A DNA stretch of 35,758 bases from a virus, in the IMG/VR virus record IMGVR_UViG_3300046460_000428, positions 1-35,758 of that record; one strand, written 5' to 3'. How positions within the stretch are numbered: the stretch's first letter is position 1; every line of letters begins with the position of its first letter. Below the pieces are notes generated by a model. It was given only the letters and a program-made list of their open reading frames with translations, was not told where the DNA came from and did no database searches. The position numbers were made by a program, and so were the translations under genes. This document shows, piece after piece, positions 1 through 7,624 of this stretch.

Positions 1-336
1 ATGTCTCAAGGCATTTTTTACGTCAAGTTCAAGGCCAACACTGGCGACTACGGTGATGGGATCGTGGTTGTGAAGGATGGCTCAGCGAATGGTGGCGATG
101 CTCACTATCTGTACCGGGGCAAGGTGCCTACTCGTTCAGGCGACTTTCAATCTCAGTTCACGATCTCTAAATGGAAGTCAGGCAACACCAATGTCGTTGG
201 CATTGACAACTACGTACTGGAGGCCAAAGGCGTAGTGGACTATGAAGGAGGGAAGTTGCAGCTAGAAGGCGCGGTGGTCGGACAACCCCAATTGACAATG
301 ACCATCGTCGGCCAAAAAATTGCCGACACGGAGTAA
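1..336 (+). CDS. GrlR-like regulatory protein (T3SS negative regulator GrlR family)
   Basis: A 111-residue soluble protein. The N-terminal half has the GrlR family pattern: a start like GIFYVKFKANTGDYGDGIVVV, then a glycine/asparagine turn (SANGGDAHY) and LYRGKV. This is a small lipocalin-like beta-barrel. In enteropathogenic E. coli GrlR binds and inhibits the activator GrlA, but homologues are widespread in bacteria without a LEE-type T3SS, so only the family is assigned here, not the pathway. It has no signal peptide or membrane segment. The ATG is the first base of the window, so its promoter and ribosome site cannot be seen. The gene ends just before a strong terminator and is transcribed towards the prophage late operon, so it may be a host gene or a moron at the prophage edge. 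Confidence 0.7.
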   Translation: MSQGIFYVKFKANTGDYGDGIVVVKDGSANGGDAHYLYRGKVPTRSGDFQSQFTISKWKSGNTNVVGIDNYVLEAKGVVDYEGGKLQLEGAVVGQPQLTMTIVGQKIADTE

Positions 337-364
337 CACGCCGATTGTGCTGGAGTACTAACGC

Positions 365-410
365 AAAAAAGCCCGCCAGCCCCTGAGTACAAGGGCTGGC
401 GGGCTTTTTT
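365..410. terminator. strong bidirectional intrinsic terminator
   Basis: A 12-bp perfect G+C stem (GCCCGCCAGCCC at 371-382 with its complement at 393-404) is flanked by six A on the left and six T on the right. It can therefore stop transcription in both directions. It lies about 30 bases after the stop codon of the GrlR-like gene, and would also stop leftward late transcription running out of the prophage. Confidence 0.9.
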
Positions 411-535
411 GACAGGTCTGATCAGATGAGCGTTTGGCGCTGATTGGCATTGGTTGGCGTATGGTTTGCCCCATTTTTGCCCCACGACACAGCAGTTCGT
501 CACCTAGCAGTGGCTCAAAAACCATGACTCAACTA

Positions 536-551
536 CTGTATATGCAAACAG
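536..551 (+). promoter_or_regulatory. LexA (SOS) box
   Basis: CTGTATATGCAAACAG has the LexA form CTG-N10-CAG and matches the palindromic consensus CTGTATATATATACAG at 13 of 16 positions. It ends 3 bases before the first ATG of the coiled-coil gene (555) and 12 bases before the second (564). Bound LexA would cover the start region of that gene, so SOS-induced expression is the natural inference. Confidence 0.7.
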
Positions 552-554
552 CAT

Positions 555-935
555 ATGCGAGACATGATCGTGGATCCGTACGAAATCGAAGACACCTCCG
601 ACTGGCTTGGCTCGCCCACCGAACTCGAAACCTGCAAGCAGTACATGCTCATGCTGGAGAACGAAGTCCAGGAGCTGACACTGCAACTGCGCAAAGCCAG
701 GGAGGACATCTTCGGCTTGGTGCAGATGAACGGCCAGCTATCCAATGAGAAGTCGAAGCTAAAGAGCGAGCTCGGGAACACCAACGCGCAGATCGAACAC
801 CTTCGCGCCAAAACCTCAGAGCTGGACAGTCAAGTCCGAAGCCTCCTGCTCATCAAAGACCAGCGCGACTACTTGCTGCGGCAGATGGGAATCCACAACG
901 ACGTCAGGACAACCGAAATGCTTCCCTCGGCGTAG
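555..935 (+). CDS. SOS-box-linked coiled-coil protein
   Basis: I do not recognise the family of this 126-residue protein. An acidic N-terminus (residues 1-20) is followed by a long heptad-like stretch (about residues 24-115) rich in L, E, K and Q, which predicts a long coiled coil and a dimeric or oligomeric rod. There are no membrane segments. The ATG at 555 is only 3 bases after a LexA box and has no Shine-Dalgarno site. The ATG at 564 is an alternative start (123 residues, MIVDPYEIED). The 3' end overlaps the end of the convergent DUF1353 gene by 32 bases, which is unusual and means mutual antisense transcripts. It is probably a moron or flank gene induced on DNA damage, perhaps together with prophage induction; function unknown. 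Confidence 0.6.
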   Translation: MRDMIVDPYEIEDTSDWLGSPTELETCKQYMLMLENEVQELTLQLRKAREDIFGLVQMNGQLSNEKSKLKSELGNTNAQIEHLRAKTSELDSQVRSLLLIKDQRDYLLRQMGIHNDVRTTEMLPSA

Positions 936-1392
936 CCGGCCAGGCCGCTTCGAGCTTTCGCTTCAGCGGAATGGTGGAAGGCTTTTCGATGCGAGCCAGC
1001 TTCCGGTACGTGCTCACCCCCTGATAGATAGCCCAGCGCTCCCATTCGGGCACTCCAAGCACACCCATGGACTCGCAGAAGATCTCATCGCAGCGCTCAC
1101 GGGTGATGCTCACCAGCTCGCCGGCGACCACGATCGCCAGGTATTCGCACAGCAGGTCGTGCACAACGGCAGCCTGGCCGTAGCTCCCCCACGGTGGAAT
1201 CAGGTTCCATAGCAACTGCGGCACGCTGGCCCCGTCGGTGAGATAGCCCGCCTGCACAGTGACCCATTGCTCGCTGTACTTTTCGCCCAGGTAGTACCGA
1301 AATGGTGTGATGACTCGCCAATGATCGGCACCGAGGGTCTTGCTGGCTTGCGCGTCGTAGCGAATATCCAGAGGGGCGGTGAATGACTCCAT
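904..1392 (-). CDS. DUF1353 family phage protein
   Basis: A 162-residue protein with the DUF1353 signature: YLTDGASVPQLLWNLIPPWGSYGQAAVVHDLLCEY, where the DGAS and VHD motifs are the conserved core (about residues 50-85). The start was placed at ATG 1392 because GGGAGG lies 5 bases upstream; a GTG at 1398 would sit on the ribosome site itself. It is the last gene of the leftward late operon, 10 bases after the endolysin. Family members are common in tailed-phage late regions, often next to lysis genes, and no biochemical role is established. The VHD motif has been read by some as a possible catalytic or metal site, but that is inference. No signal peptide is evident. Confidence 0.8.
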   Translation of the reverse strand: MESFTAPLDIRYDAQASKTLGADHWRVITPFRYYLGEKYSEQWVTVQAGYLTDGASVPQLLWNLIPPWGSYGQAAVVHDLLCEYLAIVVAGELVSITRERCDEIFCESMGVLGVPEWERWAIYQGVSTYRKLARIEKPSTIPLKRKLEAAWPATPREAFRLS

Positions 1393-1402
1393 GACCACCT
1401 CC

Positions 1403-1912
1403 CTATGACAGAGTCCCGCCTGCCAGGCGGAACTGCTTGATCAAGTCCTCGAGCCGGTGCTCGCGCTGGCCATACCCTGCCCCGGGCAAGCTGGCCCAGA
1501 TGTTCCGGCACTTCTTGATGGCGGTTTCGATTCGACCTGCATGCACGTCCGGCAGCGCCCGGCATTCGCGGATATGCTGTAGGGCCAGCAGGTCCTGGCT
1601 GATCGGGCTGAAGTCCGGCAACTTGAGCAAGGCCCGGTAATGCGGCCAATCCTTGAGCATCTGCTGGTAGCGGCCAGAGGCGTTCGATGTCAGGCCCTTG
1701 CTGTTGATGACCTTGGACTTCCGCCCCCGGGCAAAGGGGTGATCGGTGAAGTCCCTGAACACCTCCGGCTTCCCATCGATGCCGGTGACGATCACGTCGT
1801 AGCCATCCATGGCCGTGGCCGACGAGGTGCCGGTGCCCTCTGCCCAAGCCAACATATCGAGGAAGGCGAGCGCATTGCGGCTACCCGCTCGGTTTTCTGA
1901 AAGTCTTGCCAT
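1403..1912 (-). CDS. endolysin, lambda R-type lytic transglycosylase
   Basis: A 169-residue enzyme closely matching the lambda gpR family (GH104), which cuts the MurNAc-GlcNAc bond and forms 1,6-anhydro ends. Visible motifs are LDMLAWAEGT with the catalytic Glu at residue 25 (equivalent to lambda R Glu19), GYDVIVTG, NASGRYQ, FSPISQDLLALQHI and IWASLPGAGYGQ. The start was chosen at ATG 1912 because CTGGAG lies just upstream; in-frame codons further upstream lie inside the terminator hairpin. It has no signal peptide or SAR domain, so it needs a holin to reach the periplasm. The only holin candidate is about 22 kb upstream in the same operon. A terminator-like hairpin lies in its leader. Confidence 0.93.
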   Translation of the reverse strand: MARLSENRAGSRNALAFLDMLAWAEGTGTSSATAMDGYDVIVTGIDGKPEVFRDFTDHPFARGRKSKVINSKGLTSNASGRYQQMLKDWPHYRALLKLPDFSPISQDLLALQHIRECRALPDVHAGRIETAIKKCRNIWASLPGAGYGQREHRLEDLIKQFRLAGGTLS

Positions 1913-1928
1913 TACATTTCTCCAGGCG

Positions 1929-1954
1929 AAAAAAAGCCCGCGCAGTGGCGGGCT
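1929..1954 (-). terminator. terminator-like hairpin in the endolysin leader
   Basis: AGCCCGC (1935-1941) pairs with GCGGGCT (1948-1954) around a 6-base loop. It is followed, in the leftward direction, by seven T (1935-1929). It lies 16 bases upstream of the endolysin start codon. Confidence 0.8.
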
Positions 1955-1968
1955 CAAAATTCAGGCAT

Positions 1969-1988
1969 AAAAAAACCGCTCGAGGCGG
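1969..1988 (-). terminator. second, shorter terminator hairpin after the lectin-like gene
   Basis: A short G+C stem (CCGC 1976-1979 with GCGG 1985-1988, 5-base loop) is followed leftward by seven T (1975-1969). With the hairpin at 1929-1954 it forms a tandem terminator pair between the last tail gene and the endolysin. Confidence 0.6.
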
Positions 1989-2008
1989 CCGGCGGATTAT
2001 GCAAGTTG

Positions 2009-2755
2009 TCAGACAGCGATGCCTTGGCGTAAGACATATGCCTTCAGGTCAGCATACACGGCCTGAATTTCCGCCTCGGTGAGCACAGCGCTGTGATACT
2101 GAAACGCGGCAACATCGCATACACCAGGATACGAACTGTAGCCACTACCAATCCGCAGGCGATCAGGCGAGACCCGACGAATGAATGGCATTGCGGTTGT
2201 AGTACTGTAGGGGACCGTCAAGTTCCGGTTAACCAACTGACTGTCGCTGAAAGTCATGACCGACATTGACCAACTGGTCAGCGGTGTCACTTGGGTTGTA
2301 GACACTACAACAGTAGAAACGTCGCCGTCTGTTGCAGCACATGCCGCCACGCCGTTTACCCGAGAGACTGCAGAACCTGCATAGAAGCCTACACCGCTAG
2401 CCCCCGGAAGAGCTGCACCACTGGAGCGGTAATTGCCTGCTGGCATGCTTTTATTTCCGTTCGCACCGTCATCAACCGCGTTTCGGAAAACCACGAACAG
2501 GGTGCCGTTGCGGCTGTCGGCCAAACCGGTCTGAATGAAATTCAACAGACCGGTGCATTTCAGAAAGCCGGCGCCGATAACTGGCGTGCCCACTACGGAG
2601 CCTTGCGCTTTATTACCAGGCGCGAAGTTGCGGGCAGCCTTTTCAAGCGACCCATTGAGGAAGTGAATACCTTCCAGCGCACGGCGAACCGGGCTGGCAT
2701 ATTCGGTTGCGTAAGGCTCGGCATTTACGCCCTTTGCCACAATACGAACACCCAT
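2009..2755 (-). CDS. tail-tip protein with concanavalin/LamG-like C-terminus
   Basis: A 248-residue protein. The start at ATG 2755 is set by CAGGAG 7 bases upstream. Residues about 45-245 form a beta-rich, Ser/Gly/Ala/Val-rich body with the outline of a concanavalin-like lectin (LamG) domain. It includes NGTLFVVFRNA near the start, and a characteristic end DVAAFQYHSAVLTEAEIQAVYADLKAYVLRQ, in which the domain closes with a helix after 'LTEAEIQAVYADLKAY'. Such domains bind carbohydrate on the cell surface. It follows the acetylesterase-like spike directly (the spike stop codon is 14 bases upstream), so it may be a spike-associated receptor-binding or capping subunit. No enzymatic motif is seen. 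Confidence 0.6.
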   Translation of the reverse strand: MGVRIVAKGVNAEPYATEYASPVRRALEGIHFLNGSLEKAARNFAPGNKAQGSVVGTPVIGAGFLKCTGLLNFIQTGLADSRNGTLFVVFRNAVDDGANGNKSMPAGNYRSSGAALPGASGVGFYAGSAVSRVNGVAACAATDGDVSTVVVSTTQVTPLTSWSMSVMTFSDSQLVNRNLTVPYSTTTAMPFIRRVSPDRLRIGSGYSSYPGVCDVAAFQYHSAVLTEAEIQAVYADLKAYVLRQGIAV

Positions 2756-2769
2756 TTTGTTTCTCCTGT

Positions 2770-4755
2770 TTAGAAGCCGAGCTTGCGGCTGTATTCGAAC
2801 ATCACGCACGCATTGTGCAGTGCATAAGACTGACCAGAGGGAGACTGAACAATATCCACTAGGCCGTGCGTATCGCGAAGGTTGCCACGGGCACCAATGA
2901 CTGGACCGCCAGCATTAGGATCACCCACACGCCCACGTCCATAACTGATAGACGCATTCAGTGCAGTGGGTCGAGAGAGCGTGAGGCGAATAGTTTTCTT
3001 ATTCAAAACGGCGACGTTGGTAAGGATATCGACCACCAGATCATTTTCTCGTACGTCAAATCCAAAGTTAGCCGTGGTCGCGGCCAGGGTATTATCTAGA
3101 ACCAACTCGCCACAGGGCACATGAAACTCAACATCGATATAGGTAGTGGTCCACTCCACCGATACAGGCTCCAGAGGACGCCACTTCTGACCGCGCTTTA
3201 GCAGGGTCTCAAACATGGCACGGCTACGGTACTCACCCATTAGCCATGACCCCTCATTGGTCAAGTGAATGTTGTCGGTGTGAGTCGGGAAGATGTAGGC
3301 CGGAGACGACAGGGACACATCGGCCCGCTCACGCGAAATGCGCCACTGAGCCTTGGCAATTTCCATCTTGTCCGAATGGTAGGCGCGGTGGGCGGCCACC
3401 TGGTAGGTGAACAAGTGAGGCCTTGAGGGTTGACGGGTGATTTCGACAATTTCGCGAGTCAGGCTGTCGAAAAGTTCGAGCTGGTACTGGGCGTACTGGT
3501 ACGGGGAGCGAGTTGTGTCTACCGCGTGATTTGCTTCCCCCTGATCCCAGGTGTAGGCCCACACTGAATAGGTCTTGCTCATGCTGTCAGCCAGCGCCTT
3601 GCTGTCCCTGACAATTCGAATAAGCCCCTGATACTCCGGACTACCAGCCATCAGCTCCTCAACAGCGCGGCCGCCTCGACCGGCCGCCGTACCAACCAAT
3701 GTCCAGTCGGACTGACGCTCGCCAAACTCAATGGCCCGCCGGACGAATCCGTTGCATTGAGCGCTCACCGGGGTCTCACCCTCCACGCCACGAATGGTCT
3801 CAATGAGGGGAACGAAAGAAGAGGCGTTATACCCAGGTTCACCTGGGCGGGTGCTTAAGCCACCCTGCAGCATAAGGTTGCCATATGGCTGGGAAGTTGA
3901 GAGTAACGGGGTAGAGAACGCGCCAAGACTCAGCGACTGGCCGTAACCAATGATATGAACAAGGTCAGTACGCCGCTGCTGGCCCAACGTTGCAATGACC
4001 TGGGCCGCCTCTTGAGGCGCTGTTTGAGCTGTGCCAAAGAATGCGCCGGTGTCATCGATACGCCCAACAATAAACCCACTCTCATCGACGAACTCGATCC
4101 CTGTATTTTCGGTTGCAACAATACGCAGGCCGTTGATATCGCTACTGGCACCCCCTATCCGGGAGCTGATAAAGCCATCATCACCACTAATCTCCAGCCC
4201 GTTGCCATCGCTGTTTTTCAGCATGCTATTGAGCATGTCGATAGAACCATCCATCAGGACTTTCAGTAGGACAAAGCGCCACTCATCTTCGACCTGAAGC
4301 GCCACCTCAGAGCTGTTCAAATCGTTGACTTTTTCTGCCACACCATTGGCGGTTTCACCGATTTTTGCCACTGACGCCGCGCTAGCATCATCAACAATAT
4401 GGATTGAAGATTCTGCGCTTATACGTTTAAACAACGAACGGCTGAACAGCAAAGGATTGGTTGGCTTAACGTAAAAATATTGACCATCCCCAACTTTACT
4501 CCGGCCTTCCTCTTCGCTGTCGTGAATCTTCCCGTCAGTCATTTGCGCGCTTAGCTCGGTCACAGCGTCAGGAATTGCTTCACTGTACAAGCGCGCCTGC
4601 TTGGCTAGCGTTGGGACCGGGCCGGACTCGGTCAGAACATCCGTCTGCGCATCACCGTGCATGATTTGGTGCTGCAAACCCGAGGCGGCTTTAGATCGCT
4701 GCGCCGATTCAGAAAGTGTTCCCGCGTAGCCCTCCAGCGCTGATACATCAGTCAT
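2770..4755 (-). CDS. tail spike with SGNH/acetylesterase-like domain
   Basis: A 661-residue protein. Residues 1-250 look like a trimeric spike stem: alanine-rich helices, then short beta repeats ending in GFIVGRIDDTGAFFG. Residues about 265-530 form an SGNH-hydrolase domain of the sialate O-acetylesterase (SASA) kind: GYGQS with nucleophile Ser274, TAAGRGG (355-362, possible oxyanion Gly), WDQGEAN (403-409), and DNIHLT (Asp494, His497 as the catalytic pair). The last about 130 residues are beta-rich. Phage enzymes of this kind deacetylate surface polysaccharide during adsorption, so the O-antigen or a capsule is the likely substrate (inference). It follows the tail fibre, with a terminator-like hairpin in its leader, and GGAG precedes its ATG. 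Confidence 0.75.
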   Translation of the reverse strand: MTDVSALEGYAGTLSESAQRSKAASGLQHQIMHGDAQTDVLTESGPVPTLAKQARLYSEAIPDAVTELSAQMTDGKIHDSEEEGRSKVGDGQYFYVKPTNPLLFSRSLFKRISAESSIHIVDDASAASVAKIGETANGVAEKVNDLNSSEVALQVEDEWRFVLLKVLMDGSIDMLNSMLKNSDGNGLEISGDDGFISSRIGGASSDINGLRIVATENTGIEFVDESGFIVGRIDDTGAFFGTAQTAPQEAAQVIATLGQQRRTDLVHIIGYGQSLSLGAFSTPLLSTSQPYGNLMLQGGLSTRPGEPGYNASSFVPLIETIRGVEGETPVSAQCNGFVRRAIEFGERQSDWTLVGTAAGRGGRAVEELMAGSPEYQGLIRIVRDSKALADSMSKTYSVWAYTWDQGEANHAVDTTRSPYQYAQYQLELFDSLTREIVEITRQPSRPHLFTYQVAAHRAYHSDKMEIAKAQWRISRERADVSLSSPAYIFPTHTDNIHLTNEGSWLMGEYRSRAMFETLLKRGQKWRPLEPVSVEWTTTYIDVEFHVPCGELVLDNTLAATTANFGFDVRENDLVVDILTNVAVLNKKTIRLTLSRPTALNASISYGRGRVGDPNAGGPVIGARGNLRDTHGLVDIVQSPSGQSYALHNACVMFEYSRKLGF

Positions 4756-4775
4756 TCCATTTTTCTCCAGGCAAT

Positions 4776-4798
4776 AAAAAACCCGCTGTGGCGGGTTT
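4776..4798 (-). terminator. terminator-like hairpin in the spike leader
   Basis: AAACCCGC (4779-4786) pairs with GCGGGTTT (4791-4798) around a 4-base loop. It is followed leftward by a T run (4781-4776). It lies between the tail fibre stop and the spike ribosome site. Confidence 0.75.
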
Positions 4799-4820
4799 AT
4801 CTGAACTTGATTAGTTGCGT

Positions 4821-5561
4821 TTAATAACCGGGCGCTTTACCAATCGCGCGCCAATGAACCGTTGCACCAAAACTCTGCGTGTCATTAAACAACTGGTATT
4901 GCGTAGCACTAACCGCCCGGGCACCAGCCGCGTTGGCATCACCGTCCGAACTGTTCGGCGTGATCTTGTTGCCAAAGCAGTTGTAGACCTCCGCAAACGG
5001 CGTTGGGAAGTCGATAGGAACACTTACCGAGTCGGGGCCTACATCCCCGCTACCCCACTGCTCCAGGCGGCCCGTGGCCTTGCACAGGTGCCAGCCAGTT
5101 GGGGCTAACAGCGCGGTGCTTTTGTCTTGCTTGGTCGCGGCCAACCCGTCGATCAGATCCTTGTGAATCGACAGCAAGTAGTGAATTGCTTCCTTGGTGT
5201 ACGCATCACCGATTCCATAGCCAGCCAAGGTGATGGCATTGTTGGCTTTCATCGATAGAAGCCAGTCGGCTTCAGGCTTGGTATAAGCATCCCCAATGCC
5301 ATATCCCGCCAAGGTGGTTGCCTTGAGCGCGTAATTCTCCAGGCTCAGCTGTAGTGCTTTCTGGAGTGCCTTGAGCATTTGCGCATTGTCGGCCGCGTCC
5401 AAGGCTGGCAGATAGGCCAACACTAGGCTGACCATCTCCTCCTGAACCATGTTCAACCACTCGGCCTTCAACGGCGTTGGGGGGACGCCGCCCGTCAGGG
5501 AGCCATATCGAAATCGACCAAGAGCCGCTACCAGGTCGGTCCACCATGAAATTCTTTGCAT
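4821..5561 (-). CDS. phage tail fibre protein
   Basis: A 246-residue protein starting at ATG 5561 (GAGGA upstream), 2 bases after the gp48-like gene. The N-terminus (MQRISWWTDL ... LKAEWLNMVQEEMVSLVLA) is the baseplate-attachment segment typical of Pseudomonas prophage fibres. Residues about 80-140 contain two copies of the stalk repeat LAGYGIGDAYTK, a motif shared by trimeric fibres of many Gram-negative phages. The C-terminus (TALLAPTGWHLCKATGRLEQWGSG onward) resembles the receptor-binding domain fold that begins with a 'GW...GL..QWG' strand. It is short for a whole fibre, so the spike and lectin-like protein downstream probably share the job of host recognition. Confidence 0.85.
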   Translation of the reverse strand: MQRISWWTDLVAALGRFRYGSLTGGVPPTPLKAEWLNMVQEEMVSLVLAYLPALDAADNAQMLKALQKALQLSLENYALKATTLAGYGIGDAYTKPEADWLLSMKANNAITLAGYGIGDAYTKEAIHYLLSIHKDLIDGLAATKQDKSTALLAPTGWHLCKATGRLEQWGSGDVGPDSVSVPIDFPTPFAEVYNCFGNKITPNSSDGDANAAGARAVSATQYQLFNDTQSFGATVHWRAIGKAPGY

Positions 5562-5563
5562 GT

Positions 5564-6214
5564 TTACAGGTCCTCGATCCCCGCGACCGCCGCCGGCATC
5601 ACGTAATGAATGGCGTGAAACAACTCGTCCACCTTGAGTGCGATCCCGTCGACCCGCTCCCGACCAAAGCCCAGCACCACGTCGGTGTACTCCGGGGCGT
5701 CTCGCTGTAGCCGGCAATTGAGCGTGGCCGCCTCGGGCGTGTCATAAGCCTCAAGCGGCGCCGCCGCGATCCAGCACCAGGGCCAGGCATCCCCATACAA
5801 AAAGTCGCCGGCATTGGTCGGGCCAACCCGGGCCGGGCGAAATTCCTCAATGTCGAGCGGGATACCGCTTTGCCGGCCAAGCCGGCGGTAGTAACCCAAC
5901 TGAGGCGCGCCCGTGGCGGTAAGCTTGTCGATCACCGCGGCGCGGCGCTCTTCCAGAGTCTGCGACCCCGGCACCACGCATACATCCGGCAGGCCTAGAT
6001 ATCCCTCCCAAACCGGCAGTAGCACGGTCGCGGTAGCCGGATTCAGCTCCAGCAACAGCGCCTCGCTATTGCCGTCGACCCTTGCCAACTCAGGAGCCAG
6101 CGCGGCCAGCAACTGCTCAAGGTCCGGCTGTTGCTCCAGGTCGAATGCCGGACCCGGCGGCAGCAACTGGCGAAGCTGCTGAAAATAGCCCGCCTCGGTG
6201 TCGATCAATCCCAT
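5564..6214 (-). CDS. Mu gp48-like baseplate protein (DUF2313/YmfQ family)
   Basis: A 216-residue protein of the YmfQ/DUF2313 family. Typical features are the N-terminal YFQQLRQLLPPGPAF, the helical stretch with 'LDELLAALAPELARV'-like spacing, and the central SQTLEERRAAVIDKLTATGAPQLGYYRRLGRQSGIPLDIEEF. In Mu, gp48 joins the baseplate wedge (gp47) to the tail fibre, and the gene order gp47-gp48-fibre is preserved here. It overlaps the gp47-like gene by 10 bases. Confidence 0.9.
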   Translation of the reverse strand: MGLIDTEAGYFQQLRQLLPPGPAFDLEQQPDLEQLLAALAPELARVDGNSEALLLELNPATATVLLPVWEGYLGLPDVCVVPGSQTLEERRAAVIDKLTATGAPQLGYYRRLGRQSGIPLDIEEFRPARVGPTNAGDFLYGDAWPWCWIAAAPLEAYDTPEAATLNCRLQRDAPEYTDVVLGFGRERVDGIALKVDELFHAIHYVMPAAVAGIEDL

Positions 6215-7248
6215 GTGAACACCCCCGGCACCGCCACTTCATTGGCACCCATCACCACATCCCCCACCGGCGCAATCAACGTGTGATCGTCTTCCCCGGC
6301 GGTATTGCTGATCGCCGCATGAATGTGGGTACTCAACAGGGTTTGTCCCGGCCCGCCTTCGTCGTCCACCAGCCGGCGCAACGATTTGGCCACATCAGCG
6401 CGCAACGTCGTGCTGTCAGGCTTGAGCCGCACATTGAAATTCTGCGCACGCGGCACAGCAGCCAGGGCGTACACCTCAGAAGAAACCGGGCGTTTTTTGT
6501 CCAGATAGGCTTGAACATCGGCTACCTGTTCAGCCGTAGGGATAATGTCAGGATCACCATCACGCACGAACACCAGGCCAAAAGTGCCCGGCCCCATCCA
6601 GCGCGGCAGCGCCCACGCCCGGGTAACGCCTGGGACTTCCTTGGCCCATCCCACAAAGTCATCACCATTGCCGACCTTGCTGGGGTTCTTGAAAGCGTCT
6701 TGCACCCTTACGCGAAGCGCTTCAATGCTCTCCAGATCCGTACCACCCACGATCCCATCGGCCCCGATGGTGGCTGTAGAGCTGACCCCCGTCACCGGTG
6801 TGACCGCCTCCAGAGTGCCGCCCTGGACGTTGCCAGAAACGCCGGTGTCCTCCGCCTCCAGCTTCAGCGTGGCCAATCCACCCACCAGTTTTGCGGCTTC
6901 CTTGACCACATAGCGGCGGCCATCGGAATACCGATAGAGCTGGCCAACGTCGACCAGGTAGCCGTCACCCCCGACAACCGTAGCCGTCCCCTTGGCTGAT
7001 ACAGCCAGGTTGCGGCCGCCTTCCAGGCGCCAGGCAGCCCATCGCAACAACATCGCCTCATCACAGGTCGCCGGGCTGGACTGCTTGGCAATCCAGTCCT
7101 GATAGCCATACAGCCCATAGGCCGCACCACCCAGCGCCCGAGAAGTCACCTTGGCATCACCACGGCGCAGCGCGTCCGGCGCGTTACGTTCAAAGTCCGC
7201 CTCAATGCGCTTGATCAGCGCCGGCAGCGTTGGGGTTTCATATTGCAT
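6205..7248 (-). CDS. baseplate J / Mu gp47-like protein
   Basis: A 347-residue baseplate wedge protein, equivalent to P2 gpJ and Mu gp47. Visible family segments are the N-terminal PTLPALIKRIEADFERNAPDALRRGD, GTDLESIEALRVRVQDAFKNPSKVGNGDDFVGWAKEVPGVTRAWALPRWMGPGTFGLVFVRD, and the C-terminal AISNTAGEDDHTL. It lies between the gp46-like and gp48-like genes and overlaps both (by 11 and 10 bases), as expected for a coupled baseplate operon. Confidence 0.95.
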   Translation of the reverse strand: MQYETPTLPALIKRIEADFERNAPDALRRGDAKVTSRALGGAAYGLYGYQDWIAKQSSPATCDEAMLLRWAAWRLEGGRNLAVSAKGTATVVGGDGYLVDVGQLYRYSDGRRYVVKEAAKLVGGLATLKLEAEDTGVSGNVQGGTLEAVTPVTGVSSTATIGADGIVGGTDLESIEALRVRVQDAFKNPSKVGNGDDFVGWAKEVPGVTRAWALPRWMGPGTFGLVFVRDGDPDIIPTAEQVADVQAYLDKKRPVSSEVYALAAVPRAQNFNVRLKPDSTTLRADVAKSLRRLVDDEGGPGQTLLSTHIHAAISNTAGEDDHTLIAPVGDVVMGANEVAVPGVFTWD

Positions 7249-7624
7249 TGATCAAGCTCCAGGCATCTTCAAAGGCCAGCTGCAGCGTCTCGCCGTTTTG
7301 CTCGGTCAGCTCAACCCGCAAGTTCATCCGGTCATTCCCCAGGCGCTCCGCCGTTACCGTAACGGCGGTGACAACCGTGTCTTCGATCATCCAGGCCAAG
7401 GCCTCTTCGGCGTAGGCCTTGGCGTCCTTGAACGTGTCGGCCACCAGCGTGCGCCGGCGCAACAACCACAACCGCGAACCGAGCTTGTCCCCAGCCACGG
7501 GGGGCACGCTGTCGCCCCACCACCCTTGGCGGTCAGCATCGTCTAACGCGTCATCGGGACCGGCGCGGCACCAGGTAAACAGGGAGACGGTCACGGCACG
7601 ACGCAACAGAGCCTCGCGACTCAT
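7238..7624 (-). CDS. Mu gp46-like baseplate protein (GP46 family)
   Basis: A 128-residue protein of the phage GP46 family, equivalent in position to T4 gp25 and P2 gpW. The family pattern DRQGWWGDSVPPVAGDKLGSRLWLLRRR is clear near residue 33, followed by a helix (DAKAYAEEALAWMIED) and beta strands typical of the gp25 lysozyme-like fold without lysozyme activity. Its ATG overlaps the upstream stop codon by ATGA. Confidence 0.92.
   Translation of the reverse strand: MSREALLRRAVTVSLFTWCRAGPDDALDDADRQGWWGDSVPPVAGDKLGSRLWLLRRRTLVADTFKDAKAYAEEALAWMIEDTVVTAVTVTAERLGNDRMNLRVELTEQNGETLQLAFEDAWSLINAI

Noticed and set aside
1200-1847. A 215-codon frame on the same strand as the endolysin and DUF1353 genes, considered as an embedded spanin
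   Set aside because: No signal peptide, lipobox or membrane helix; His/Arg/Gly-rich shadow composition.
6082-6999. A 305-codon + strand frame
   Set aside because: Antisense to the gp47/gp48-like baseplate genes, Arg/His/Pro-rich, no start signal.
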